A DNA stretch of 6,689 nt from contig JACQEQ010000410.1 of NCBI GenBank assembly GCA_016200445.1, positions 1-6,689 on the forward strand, in the 5' to 3' direction. Position numbers and translations under genes: made by a program. Each line of letters opens with the position of its first letter. The first letter of the stretch is position 1. The notes below the pieces were generated by a model. It saw only the letters and a list, made by a program, of their open reading frames with translations, was not told the origin of the DNA and did no database searches. Of this stretch, positions 1 through 5,721 are shown piece after piece. The DNA comes from Gammaproteobacteria bacterium (lineage in GTDB: Bacteria > Pseudomonadota > Gammaproteobacteria > SG8-11).

Positions 1-266
1 AAATCCGCAGCGATATCCTGTTTCCAGCTTTTTGGTGCACGCGCATAACACGCACGCGCGGCCAGCACCACGCCGTACGCGGCGGCAATACCAATCGCGG
101 GCGCACCACGCACCACCATATCTTTAATCGCCTGCGCCACACCCGCCGCATCCGTCAGGCGCAAATACTCCACCCGCTGCGGCAGCACTCGCTGGTCGAG
201 CAGTTGCAGTTGATCGTTTACCCACGTGACCGCGCGGATGGTGTCGTGTTGTTTATTTTCAGTCAC
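1..266 (-). CDS. mtnA: S-methyl-5-thioribose-1-phosphate isomerase, N-terminal part (cut by window edge)
   Basis: This is the first 88 residues of MtnA, the cytoplasmic enzyme of methionine salvage that converts 5-methylthioribose-1-phosphate to 5-methylthioribulose-1-phosphate. The diagnostic stretch VRGAPAIGIAAAYG (residues 52-65) is the conserved RGAP motif of the MtnA/eIF2B-alpha family, preceded by the usual LLDQRVLPQ segment (residues 22-30). Translation can start only at the GTG at 264-266, because an in-frame TGA lies a few codons upstream and no other start codon intervenes. That GTG is buried in the end of the preceding antitoxin-like gene (8-base overlap, GTGACTGA), so expression is probably coupled to it. 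No promoter of its own is evident. Family assignment is secure; the C-terminal three quarters lie outside the window. Confidence 0.95.
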   Translation of the reverse strand, partial: MTENKQHDTIRAVTWVNDQLQLLDQRVLPQRVEYLRLTDAAGVAQAIKDMVVRGAPAIGIAAAYGVVLAARACYARAPKSWKQDIAAD

Positions 267-513
267 CGTGTTCCACCCATTTTTGCATCAGTGTTTTGAT
301 CTGTGTTTGATACTTCACACCGTGCAAGCTGCATTTGTTTCGAAACGCTTTTAACAAGGACTCGGGTATTTTAACGCTGATCGCCTTGCTCGCACCCGGC
401 GCCGCTTGCAACTCGCGAAACGCTTCCAGAAACTCGATAATCTCGCCGGTCGAAAGTTTCTTCGACTGCGCCAGATACTCATCAGAAAAATATTGCAGCG
501 CCCTCACCTTCAT
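259..513 (-). CDS. CopG/BrnA-like ribbon-helix-helix antitoxin candidate
   Basis: An 84-residue protein with two parts. The N-terminal half (about 1-38) is acidic and helical (SDEYLAQSKK, GEIIEFLEAFRELQ). The C-terminal half (about 44-82) reads like a ribbon-helix-helix DNA-binding domain: a short strand AISVKIPE, then a helix ESLLKAFRNKCSLHG, then VKYQTQIKTLMQKWV. The pattern of VKIPESLL followed by G-V-x-YQT is typical of CopG/BrnA-type antitoxins. It starts at the ATG that overlaps the stop codon of the nucleotidyltransferase gene (ATGA, 4 bases) and its own stop overlaps the mtnA start by 8 bases. Inferred role: neutralise the upstream gene product and repress the shared promoter, possibly through the palindrome at 988-997. 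The family fold is well supported; antitoxin function is inferred from pairing. Confidence 0.85.
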   Translation of the reverse strand: MKVRALQYFSDEYLAQSKKLSTGEIIEFLEAFRELQAAPGASKAISVKIPESLLKAFRNKCSLHGVKYQTQIKTLMQKWVEHGD

Positions 514-971
514 CGCAGTTTCTCCAACGCGCGGATGTCTTCAATGTCTTGCGGACGTTTGGATTTGCGCTTCATCGCGATAATCGCGTCGATGGACGCG
601 ACCCGGATTTTCAAACCCAACGCGCTCTTCACCACCGTTTTCAATTTCGCCGCGTCTTCCGTGAGCACGATGTCGACAATTTCAATCGGCCGATCGTGAT
701 TCACAAACGACCAGGCGATCAGATTGCGATTACGGATGTATTCCTCGCGATAAGTAAATACGTCGGCGGCGGTTACCGGTAAGCGTGGGCGCAAACCGAT
801 GGAGGTCAACGCCTGCTCGGCTTTGTTGAAGTTCGCCAGCGTTAGCTGAATCACGATATCCACATCATGCGTGCCGCGCACGGCGCCGTGCAACGCCACG
901 GCATAGCCACCGACCAGAGCGTACTTAACACGGTGTTCGGTTAACGCTTGAATGACCTTTTGAATGAACAT
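510..971 (-). CDS. Nucleotidyltransferase-fold protein, probable toxin of a toxin-antitoxin pair
   Basis: A 153-residue protein of the polymerase-beta/MNT nucleotidyltransferase superfamily. The signature is LVGG (19-22) followed by RGTHDVDIVI (32-41), giving the GG and D36-x-D38 metal-binding motif; IEIVD (96-100) may supply the third carboxylate (D100). The C-terminal stretch AMKRKSKRPQDIEDIRAL is the usual basic helix of DUF6036/AbiEii-like proteins. Known relatives transfer nucleotides to tRNA or protein targets, or are AbiEii-type toxins; the target here is unknown. The start was taken as the ATG at 971 (MFIQKV...), because the longer form from 1013 adds a segment that overlaps the promoter. 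The stop overlaps the next gene by 4 bases. Toxin-before-antitoxin order is the less common one. The family is clear; toxic activity is an inference from context. Confidence 0.85.
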   Translation of the reverse strand: MFIQKVIQALTEHRVKYALVGGYAVALHGAVRGTHDVDIVIQLTLANFNKAEQALTSIGLRPRLPVTAADVFTYREEYIRNRNLIAWSFVNHDRPIEIVDIVLTEDAAKLKTVVKSALGLKIRVASIDAIIAMKRKSKRPQDIEDIRALEKLR

Positions 972-977
972 CGTCGC

Positions 978-1006
978 AGTATAGCCCGGTATATACCAAT
1001 GAACAA
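978..1006 (-). promoter_or_regulatory. Sigma70-like promoter for the nucleotidyltransferase-antitoxin-mtnA operon
   Basis: On the minus strand a -35 box TTGTTC (1001-1006) is separated by exactly 17 bases from a -10 box TATACT (978-983). Standard spacing puts the transcription start at or within a base or two of 971, the A of the chosen ATG. The message may therefore be leaderless; no convincing Shine-Dalgarno sequence is seen before that ATG. The promoter would serve all three overlapping genes down to mtnA. This is a prediction from sequence only. Confidence 0.6.
988..997. promoter_or_regulatory. Perfect 10-bp palindrome GGTATATACC, candidate operator
   Basis: GGTATATACC reads identically on both strands and lies between the -35 and -10 boxes of the predicted promoter. 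This is where a dimeric ribbon-helix-helix repressor would block RNA polymerase. The antitoxin-like protein encoded two genes downstream is the natural candidate to bind it. The palindrome is seen directly; the operator role is inferred. Confidence 0.5.
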
Positions 1007-1073
1007 CATACAACGAATTGCACTGTCATAGTTATGTATCACGCGAAAACCGGACTGCGGACAACAGTGAAGA

Positions 1074-2135
1074 TCAGAGTTTTGGTAGGCAACCCACTGG
1101 GCCGAATAGAATGCCGTACTGAACATGGCTTAAAATAAGTTTGTTGATACAACGCACTTGAACTTTGCATTCTTCAATTGGCCGGCCGAACAAGGCTAGG
1201 TTGGGAATGGTTTTTGCCTGCTCATACTCGTGAAGCTGCGGAACGCGCCGATGTGAAATCCCGTAGGTTGTCTCGAATGGCATGCTGCCAGTGCGCAAAA
1301 GACTGAAGTATGACGGGTACACAACGCCATCATATCCAGATGAATGTACGGCGAGAGCAATGTCTCTGGTGATGTCGTATGAGTGCCTCCCGGCGAGAAA
1401 AAGCATGTGTACCGCCATGTCTAGGCTCTCAAATTCCGTTGTTCGCTCGTCCTGCAACAGCGCCGACAGATCAAGAAGTTTTAGGTCACGTGTTGGCGAA
1501 AGAGTAGCAACATACAGGTCGTCCTCTGCTGTCACGCGACATTCATGAACACAAACCTGAAGGTCCTGCGAACCATACATTACTGGAAAATTTGGAGCAT
1601 CAAGGCGCCACACGCCTGCTAACTCCGATGGCGGGCTATCATATTCGCCGAAATTCTCAGGTATCTTTGGATCCTTTCGGATCCGATAGAAAGACTGTGC
1701 TACGCGAAGGAGCGTTGTCGGATATTCTGTAAGAATTCGGTTTATGATCAATATTCTAGAACTTGGTTCTTGTAGTGCTCTCAGTGGCTCCACTTCACCG
1801 ACCATCCATTGCCTTGGTCCATAGTAAAAAAAGCCGACGCCTATGGTTTTCTCAATCAGGCGAATGTCTTCGTCAAACCAGGGAGACGTGCTGATGCACG
1901 TGGATTGATGCTGGTTAAACTGCACAAGTGGTGCAGCGCCGTAGTCACAGCGCTGAAGAGTTCCCCAGACAAAGAATCTATGCGCGAGAGTACCGACCAA
2001 ATCTGCGCTCAATTTGCTGCCGGTTATTGAGCCGCAGTTTGAACAGGTTGAACTGTCCACGATCCCTATCTGTTCCGCATCGAGACGTAGACCTTGATCG
2101 TGAAAGCAGTTTGAGCAGAGCACTATACCTATCAT
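1074..2135 (-). CDS. RES-domain protein with N-terminal zinc ribbon, probable NAD-targeting toxin without visible antitoxin
   Basis: A 353-residue protein. Residues 1-36 hold a zinc ribbon with two CxxC pairs (C7/C10 and C31/C34). A middle region (about 45-145) includes GAAPLVQFNQHQ and VGFFYYGPRQWMVGEVEPL and may be a HEPN/RES-type N-terminal domain. The RES domain covers about 148-290: FYRIR (149-153), then FPVMYGSQDLQVCVHECRV (183-201), then GYDGVVYPS (267-275). RES toxins such as Res and MbcT destroy NAD+ by phosphorolysis, or ADP-ribosylate (ParT); simple RES toxins are about half this length. ATG 2135 is the first ATG of the frame; a TTG at 2192 would add 19 unsupported residues. No Xre/DUF2384 antitoxin gene lies on either side. 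The gene is more AT-rich than mtaD (positions 1741-1800 hand-count to 25/60 GC, against 44/60 at 3601-3660), which suggests transfer. Confidence 0.82.
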   Translation of the reverse strand: MIGIVLCSNCFHDQGLRLDAEQIGIVDSSTCSNCGSITGSKLSADLVGTLAHRFFVWGTLQRCDYGAAPLVQFNQHQSTCISTSPWFDEDIRLIEKTIGVGFFYYGPRQWMVGEVEPLRALQEPSSRILIINRILTEYPTTLLRVAQSFYRIRKDPKIPENFGEYDSPPSELAGVWRLDAPNFPVMYGSQDLQVCVHECRVTAEDDLYVATLSPTRDLKLLDLSALLQDERTTEFESLDMAVHMLFLAGRHSYDITRDIALAVHSSGYDGVVYPSYFSLLRTGSMPFETTYGISHRRVPQLHEYEQAKTIPNLALFGRPIEECKVQVRCINKLILSHVQYGILFGPVGCLPKL

Positions 2136-2196
2136 CGTTAGCCTAATGGTTAAGAAACCGAAGCATTCGACTCCCTGAATGGCCCACCTCAAAGAC

Positions 2197-2207
2197 GCAA
2201 TAATTGC
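2197..2207. promoter_or_regulatory. Short palindrome GCAAT-A-ATTGC upstream of the RES gene
   Basis: An 11-base perfect inverted repeat (5-bp arms around one A) lies about 60 bases before the RES-gene ATG, inside the 90-base gap between that gene and the nitroreductase. It could be a regulator-binding site for the RES gene, but no convincing -35/-10 pair was found beside it. A match of this length can also arise by chance. Confidence 0.2.
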
Positions 2208-2232
2208 CGAGACTTAGAGCTTAAGTCACTCG
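2208..2232 (-). terminator. Stem-loop overlapping the stop codon of the nitroreductase gene
   Basis: Read on the minus strand, CGAG-TG-ACTTA pairs with TAAGT-CTCG around a five-base loop (AGCTC). This gives nine base pairs with a two-base bulge. The TGA stop codon of the nitroreductase lies in the 5' arm. No run of T follows, so it is not a classic intrinsic terminator. It may instead stabilise the 3' end of the message or mark the junction where the AT-rich RES gene was inserted. Confidence 0.35.
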
Positions 2233-2819
2233 ATCCGGCACACCTCATCAAACGACAAGCGCGGATTACGCGGATGTAACTTCGCGTGATCGCCGTAACC
2301 CACCGCGCAGATGAAATTCACTTTCACTTTGCCGTCGGGAAAAAACGCTGCATCGATTTTCTGTGCGTCGAAACCGCCCATCGGACCGCAATCCAAACCC
2401 AGGCCGCGTGCCGCGAGCATGAAATACGCGCCCTGCAAGCTGCTGCAACGAAATGCGTTGGCCTGGATTTTTTCCGGCATGCCGGCATACCACGAGCGTG
2501 CATCGGTGTGCGGAAACAACACTGGCAGTTTTTCGTAAAATTCCATATCCATGCCGATGATCGCGACCACCGGCGCCTCCATCGACTTGCGCACGTTGCC
2601 TTCGCTCAAGCAGGGCTTCAGCCGCTCTTTCGCCGCTGGGCTTTTTACGAACACCAAGCGGGCGGGACAGGAGTTCGCGGTGGTCGGGCCGAATTTCATC
2701 AGCTCGTAAATCTGTTGTAGTTGTGCGTCGCTTACCGGTTGGTTGCGCCAGTAACTGTGACTGCGGGCGCTGCGGAACAGCACATCCAATGCGGCGTCAT
2801 CGAGTTTGGTGTTGGTCAT
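2226..2819 (-). CDS. Nitroreductase-family oxidoreductase, RutE/HadB-like (malonic semialdehyde reductase type)
   Basis: A full-length 197-residue flavin-dependent oxidoreductase of the RutE/HadB branch of the nitroreductase family; RutE itself reduces malonic semialdehyde with NAD(P)H in pyrimidine breakdown. Matching landmarks are FRSARSHSYWRNQPVSD (15-31), MKFGPTTANSCPARLVF (41-57), EFYEKLPVLFPHTDARSW (93-110), AFRCSSLQGAY (122-132), the glycine-rich LGLDCGPMGGFD (140-151) and VGYGDHAKLHPRNPRLSF (173-190). The family binds FMN as a dimer in the cytoplasm. ATG 2819 is supported by an AAGGA ribosome-binding site (2829-2833) nine bases upstream. No other rut gene is visible, so the substrate is uncertain; a general nitro- or quinone-reductase role is possible. 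It is divergent from mtaD, with 123 bases between the two starts. Confidence 0.9.
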   Translation of the reverse strand: MTNTKLDDAALDVLFRSARSHSYWRNQPVSDAQLQQIYELMKFGPTTANSCPARLVFVKSPAAKERLKPCLSEGNVRKSMEAPVVAIIGMDMEFYEKLPVLFPHTDARSWYAGMPEKIQANAFRCSSLQGAYFMLAARGLGLDCGPMGGFDAQKIDAAFFPDGKVKVNFICAVGYGDHAKLHPRNPRLSFDEVCRIE

Positions 2820-2883
2820 GGGTGGCGTTCCTTAAATTACGAACCCGCATCTTACGCGCCGCCCCCGCACGCGCAAAGCGAGC

Positions 2884-2912
2884 TCAAACGCGACGGTGGT
2901 TTTCTGTATACT
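2884..2912 (+). promoter_or_regulatory. Possible promoter for mtaD-ubiG
   Basis: A good -10 hexamer TATACT (2907-2912) lies 30 bases before the mtaD ATG, which would give a leader of roughly two dozen bases. The -35 position at 17-base spacing (TCAAAC, 2884-2889) matches the consensus poorly, so only the -10 element is persuasive. The site lies in the gap shared with the divergent nitroreductase. Confidence 0.35.
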
Positions 2913-2942
2913 CGGCCGTGTTCAAACTGTTGCGAATTCGCC

Positions 2943-4262
2943 ATGCAAACCATCGACACTTTGATTCACGCCCGTTGGGTTATTCCGGTGGAGCCGGACG
3001 CTACCGTGCTGGATCACCACTCCGTGGCGATCGACCAGGGACGCATTGTTGAAGTTTTGAGTAACGCGCAGGCGCAAGAGAAATATCGCGCCGCAACCAC
3101 CCGCACGCTCAGCGAACACGCCCTCATCCCCGGCCTGATCAACGCGCACACGCATGCCGCGATGTCGCTGATGCGCGGCATCGCCGACGATTTGCATTTA
3201 ATGGACTGGTTGCAGAATCACATCTGGCCCGCCGAGGGCAAACATGTGAGCGCGCAGTTCGTGCGCGAAGGCACGCAACTGGCGATGGCGGAAATGTTGC
3301 GCAATGGCACCACCTGTTTTAACGATATGTATTTTTTTCCGGACGAAGCCGCACGCGCGGTCGATGAGGCGGGCATGCGCGCGGCAATCAGTCTGATCGC
3401 GATCGACTTCCCGTCTGCGTGGGCGGCGAATGCCGACGAGTATTTGCACAAGGGGTTGGCGGTGTGCGACCAGTATCGCGATCACCCGCTGATCACGACG
3501 CTGTTCGGGCCGCACGCGCCGTACACGGTGTCGGATGCGGCATTGGAAAATATCCGTATCTATGCGGATGAGCTGGATGTGCAGATTCATATGCACGTGC
3601 ACGAGACCGCGCACGAGGTGGCCGACTCCCACACGCGTACCGGTGAACGGCCGCTGGCGCGCCTGCAAAAGCTCGGGCTGGTCACGCCGCGCCTGCTGGC
3701 GGTGCACATGACGCAACTCAACGACGCGGAAATTGTCACGCTCGGCGCCTCCGGCGCGCATGTGGTGCATTGCCCCGAGTCGAATCTGAAACTGGCCAGC
3801 GGTTATTGCCGCGTGCACGATCTGTTGCAAGCGGGCGTTAATGTCGCGCTTGGCACTGATGGCGCGGCGAGCAATAACGATCTGGATATGTTTGGCGAAA
3901 TGCGCAGCGCCGCGTTGCTCGCCAAAACGGTTGCGAACGATGCCAGCGCCCTGCCCGCAGCACGCGCGCTGCGCATGGCGACGCTCAACGGCGCGAAGGC
4001 CTTGGGCATCGACGCGGTGACGGGTTCGATCACACCTGGCAAAGCTGCCGATCTCACCGCCGTGTATCTGGGCGGCCCGGAAACGCAGCCGGTGTACCAT
4101 CCGATTTCGCAACTGGTATACGCCGCTGGACGCGAGCACGTCACCGACGTGTGGGTGGCCGGTAAACATTTATTGAAAGACCGCGAACTCACCACCATCG
4201 ACCTGCCTGCGGTGTTGGCCAAGGCGCGCGCGTGGCAAGAGAAAATGAAGCCGTTTGATTAA
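2943..4262 (+). CDS. mtaD: 5'-methylthioadenosine/S-adenosylhomocysteine deaminase
   Basis: A complete 439-residue member of the amidohydrolase superfamily (TRZ/ATZ branch). It deaminates methylthioadenosine to methylthioinosine and S-adenosylhomocysteine to inosylhomocysteine in the cytoplasm. Metal ligands are visible: H69 and H71 in NAHTHAAMSLMRG, H218 in HMHVHET with catalytic E221 three residues on, and D306 in LGTDGAASNNDLDMF. E98 (WPAEGK), H191 (FGPHAPYT) and H255 (AVHMTQL) fit the conserved substrate and active-site positions. The frame is open from 2721, but homology begins at the ATG at 2943 (MQTIDTLIHARWVIPVEP), which gives the family's usual length. No strong ribosome-binding site precedes it. 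ubiG follows after 14 bases, so they are likely one operon. With the nearby mtnA it indicates methionine salvage through methylthioinosine rather than direct MTA phosphorolysis. Confidence 0.95.
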   Translation: MQTIDTLIHARWVIPVEPDATVLDHHSVAIDQGRIVEVLSNAQAQEKYRAATTRTLSEHALIPGLINAHTHAAMSLMRGIADDLHLMDWLQNHIWPAEGKHVSAQFVREGTQLAMAEMLRNGTTCFNDMYFFPDEAARAVDEAGMRAAISLIAIDFPSAWAANADEYLHKGLAVCDQYRDHPLITTLFGPHAPYTVSDAALENIRIYADELDVQIHMHVHETAHEVADSHTRTGERPLARLQKLGLVTPRLLAVHMTQLNDAEIVTLGASGAHVVHCPESNLKLASGYCRVHDLLQAGVNVALGTDGAASNNDLDMFGEMRSAALLAKTVANDASALPAARALRMATLNGAKALGIDAVTGSITPGKAADLTAVYLGGPETQPVYHPISQLVYAAGREHVTDVWVAGKHLLKDRELTTIDLPAVLAKARAWQEKMKPFD

Positions 4263-4276
4263 TTTGGAATCGACCC

Positions 4277-4984
4277 ATGCACACTGCACAAAATATCGAC
4301 CCCCAAGAAGTCGCCAAATTCAACGCACTCGCGTCGCGCTGGTGGGACCCGCACAGCGAATTCAAGCCGCTGCACGCAATCAACCCGCTGCGCTTGCATT
4401 ACATCGACACGCTCTGCGCGCTGGCGGGCAAACAGGTGCTGGACATCGGCTGCGGCGGCGGCCTGCTGACCGAAGGCATGGCGACGCGCGGCGCACAGGT
4501 CACCGGTATCGACATGGCGCCCTCGTCGATTAACGTGGCCAAACTGCACTTGCTGGAATCGGGCTTGAGTGTTGACTACCAAGTGGTGACCGCCGAAGAT
4601 TTTGCCGTGCAACATCCGCAGCGCTTCGATGTGGTCACCTGCATGGAAATGCTAGAACACGTACCCGACCCGGCCTCGATCATCGCCGCCTGTGCACGCC
4701 TGGTAAAACCGGGTGGCCACGTGGTGTTGTCGACGCTCAACCGCAATCCGAAAGCCTATTTGTTCGCAGTAGTCGGCGCGGAATATCTGCTGCGCCTGTT
4801 GCCGAAAGGCACGCACGACTACCGCAAATTCATTCGCCCGTCGGAGCTTGAAGCGTGGGCACGTGCGGCGGGACTAAAGCTTAAGGGCTTGCGCGGACTT
4901 AGCTATAACCCGCTCACACAAAGTTACGCACTGGGCGCGGATATTGACGTTAATTACTTGGCGCACTTCGTGGGTGAAATGTGA
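4277..4984 (+). CDS. ubiG: Ubiquinone biosynthesis O-methyltransferase
   Basis: A complete 235-residue class I SAM-dependent methyltransferase that performs both O-methylations of the ubiquinone head group at the inner membrane surface. The N-terminal FNALASRWWDPHSEFKPLH (15-33) and INPLRLHYI (35-43) are UbiG hallmarks. SAM motif I is VLDIGCGGG (54-62), the acidic residue after strand 2 is D79 (TGIDM), motif II is CMEMLEHVPDP (122-132) and motif III is VKPGGHVVLSTLNRN (143-157). The segment around 167-191 (GAEYLLRLLPKGTHDYRKF...) is the insertion that lets UbiG contact membrane lipid. A GGA at 4266-4268 lies eight bases before the ATG. SAH, the product of methylation, is a substrate of the co-transcribed MtaD, a reasonable functional link. 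In Pseudomonas mupP follows; here it does not. Confidence 0.96.
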   Translation: MHTAQNIDPQEVAKFNALASRWWDPHSEFKPLHAINPLRLHYIDTLCALAGKQVLDIGCGGGLLTEGMATRGAQVTGIDMAPSSINVAKLHLLESGLSVDYQVVTAEDFAVQHPQRFDVVTCMEMLEHVPDPASIIAACARLVKPGGHVVLSTLNRNPKAYLFAVVGAEYLLRLLPKGTHDYRKFIRPSELEAWARAAGLKLKGLRGLSYNPLTQSYALGADIDVNYLAHFVGEM

Positions 4985-5020
4985 GCACCCCCATCTTTGC
5001 CAACAGCTCCCGGCGTTGCT

Positions 5021-5253
5021 CTGCCTCCTGCAAGTGCGAAGAAATGTTTCAGCTAAGCGTTTTGAGATAATCAGCTTGGTTTTGAGTTAGACCGGTAAAA
5101 TGGCAGCCACGCGATCTTTTCCCGCCATCGGATAAAGCGCGTGTCGTCATTCCGATGCACGCGGGTTTTGACATAAAACCAAAGACCTTGCACAGCATCA
5201 TCGATGACATGCACATCATTCCTGAAAAGTTCAAAGAGCTCCTACGAAGGTAG
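5021..5253 (+). pseudogene. hicA: Decayed hicA toxin gene (frameshifts plus internal stop)
   Basis: No single frame is open, but successive frames spell a HicA mRNA-interferase-like protein. LPPASAK is read from 5021 and EMFQL from 5041, one base out of phase. KRFEI follows from 5055. LGFELDR runs from 5075 to 5095 and is followed directly by a TAA (5096-5098) where a codon such as CAA is expected. NGSHAIFSRH (5099-5128) carries the G-S-H motif with the catalytic-type histidine. After another shift, DKARVVIPMHAGFDIKPKTL (5131-5190) continues through HSIIDDM to ELLRR and the TAG at 5251. The order LPP, GFELDR, GSH, VVIP-H, IKP-TL-SI matches HicA along its whole length. At least three frame changes and one stop mean it is dead. 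No hicB is present downstream. HicA normally binds and cleaves mRNA. Confidence 0.75.
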
Positions 5254-5274
5254 GTGAGCGCACTCCCTTCCTAA

Positions 5275-5454
5275 GTCGCTCTACGCAGTTGGTCGCGACC
5301 AGGCATGGGCAAACGAGGAGGCGTGCGTATAATTTACTTTACACGTCCCGCCCATGACCAGATTTGGTTACTCACTTTGTACGCGAAGGCTGCGCAGGAA
5401 AACGCGCCCACGCAGTGCCTTCGAGGGCCGGGAAAATGGTGTTACGTTTGCTAA
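5275..5454 (+). pseudogene. 5'-truncated HigB/RelE-family toxin relic
   Basis: This frame is open from just after a TAA (5272-5274) to the TAA at 5452. The stretch SRPGMGKRGGVRIIYFTR (5293-5346), then HDQIWLLTLYAKAAQEN (5353-5403), matches the core and C-terminal half of HigB2/RelE-type ribosome-dependent mRNA interferases, whose typical pattern is LRK-x-R, GKRGG-x-RIIYY and FYLLT-x-Y-x-KNE. Only ALRSW precedes it, so about the first 50 residues are missing. The 5' side runs straight into the hicA relic with no room for them. After QENAPTQ the family resemblance ends (CLRGPGKWCYVC), which suggests a further frameshift. No HigA-type antitoxin gene follows. Together with the hicA relic it accounts for most of the 515-base gap between ubiG and the next intact gene. 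Confidence 0.7.
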
Positions 5455-5499
5455 GACGCTGACATAATATTCTGCAACCCTTTAGGTAACCATCGCTTC

Positions 5500-5721
5500 A
5501 TGCAACACCGTCACTTAAACCATCAGCGCCTAACACTCGCCGCGATCGACGACATCATCGCGCGCGGTCGCTGGCGCGACTGGACCGAACTTCGCCGCGC
5601 CGTGCTTGAGGACCGCACCGTACTCGAAAAAGTCCAGCGAATCTGCCGTGCGCGCATCGCCGATTCGTATGCTCAGCGCTATCACTTCTGGATGCACTAT
5701 GCCGAAGAACACGCTACCTGA
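5500..5721 (+). CDS. Small protein of unrecognised family, probable antitoxin partner of the downstream nucleotidyltransferase
   Basis: A 73-residue, strongly charged, mostly helical protein (LTLAAIDDIIARGRWRDW, then TELRRAVLEDRTVLEKVQRI, then an aromatic end YHFWMHYAEE). I recognise no named domain. Its stop lies 23 bases inside the next gene, so the two are almost certainly translated together, and the small-gene-first layout is that of an antitoxin before its toxin. ATG 5500 is the first start in the frame; the nearest purine-rich element (AGG, 5484-5486) is 13 bases away, further than ideal. A CATAAT hexamer at 5463-5468 could be a -10 box, but no good -35 accompanies it. Antitoxin function is inferred from position only. 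Confidence 0.72.
   Translation: MQHRHLNHQRLTLAAIDDIIARGRWRDWTELRRAVLEDRTVLEKVQRICRARIADSYAQRYHFWMHYAEEHAT

Noticed and set aside
941..1126. 61-residue minus-strand ORF between the RES and nucleotidyltransferase genes
   Set aside because: It overlaps the end of one gene, the start of the other and the predicted promoter; no ribosome-binding site and no recognisable domain. The gap itself (1014-1073) holds nothing I can support.
2137..2178. Possible tRNA remnant: GCCTAATGGTTAAG looks like a D-arm and ATTCGACTCC like a T-loop
   Set aside because: The two parts are only about 14 bases apart, no acceptor or anticodon stem can be paired, and the bases flanking the T-loop-like sequence do not pair. 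Probably chance, though an attachment-site remnant cannot be fully excluded.
2474..2485. 12-bp palindrome CCGGCATGCCGG
   Set aside because: It lies inside the nitroreductase coding sequence and is likely a by-product of GC-rich codons.
2721..2942. N-terminal extension of mtaD upstream of 2943
   Set aside because: The extension would overlap the divergent nitroreductase start, resembles no protein, and homology to MtaD begins at the ATG at 2943.
3198..4169. Long minus-strand open frame (323 codons) opposite mtaD
   Set aside because: It is rich in Arg and His, as expected for a GC-rich shadow of a well-supported amidohydrolase gene.
5049..5234. 61-residue minus-strand ORF
   Set aside because: It is the antisense of the hicA relic, which explains the region in the plus direction; no ribosome-binding site or family resemblance.
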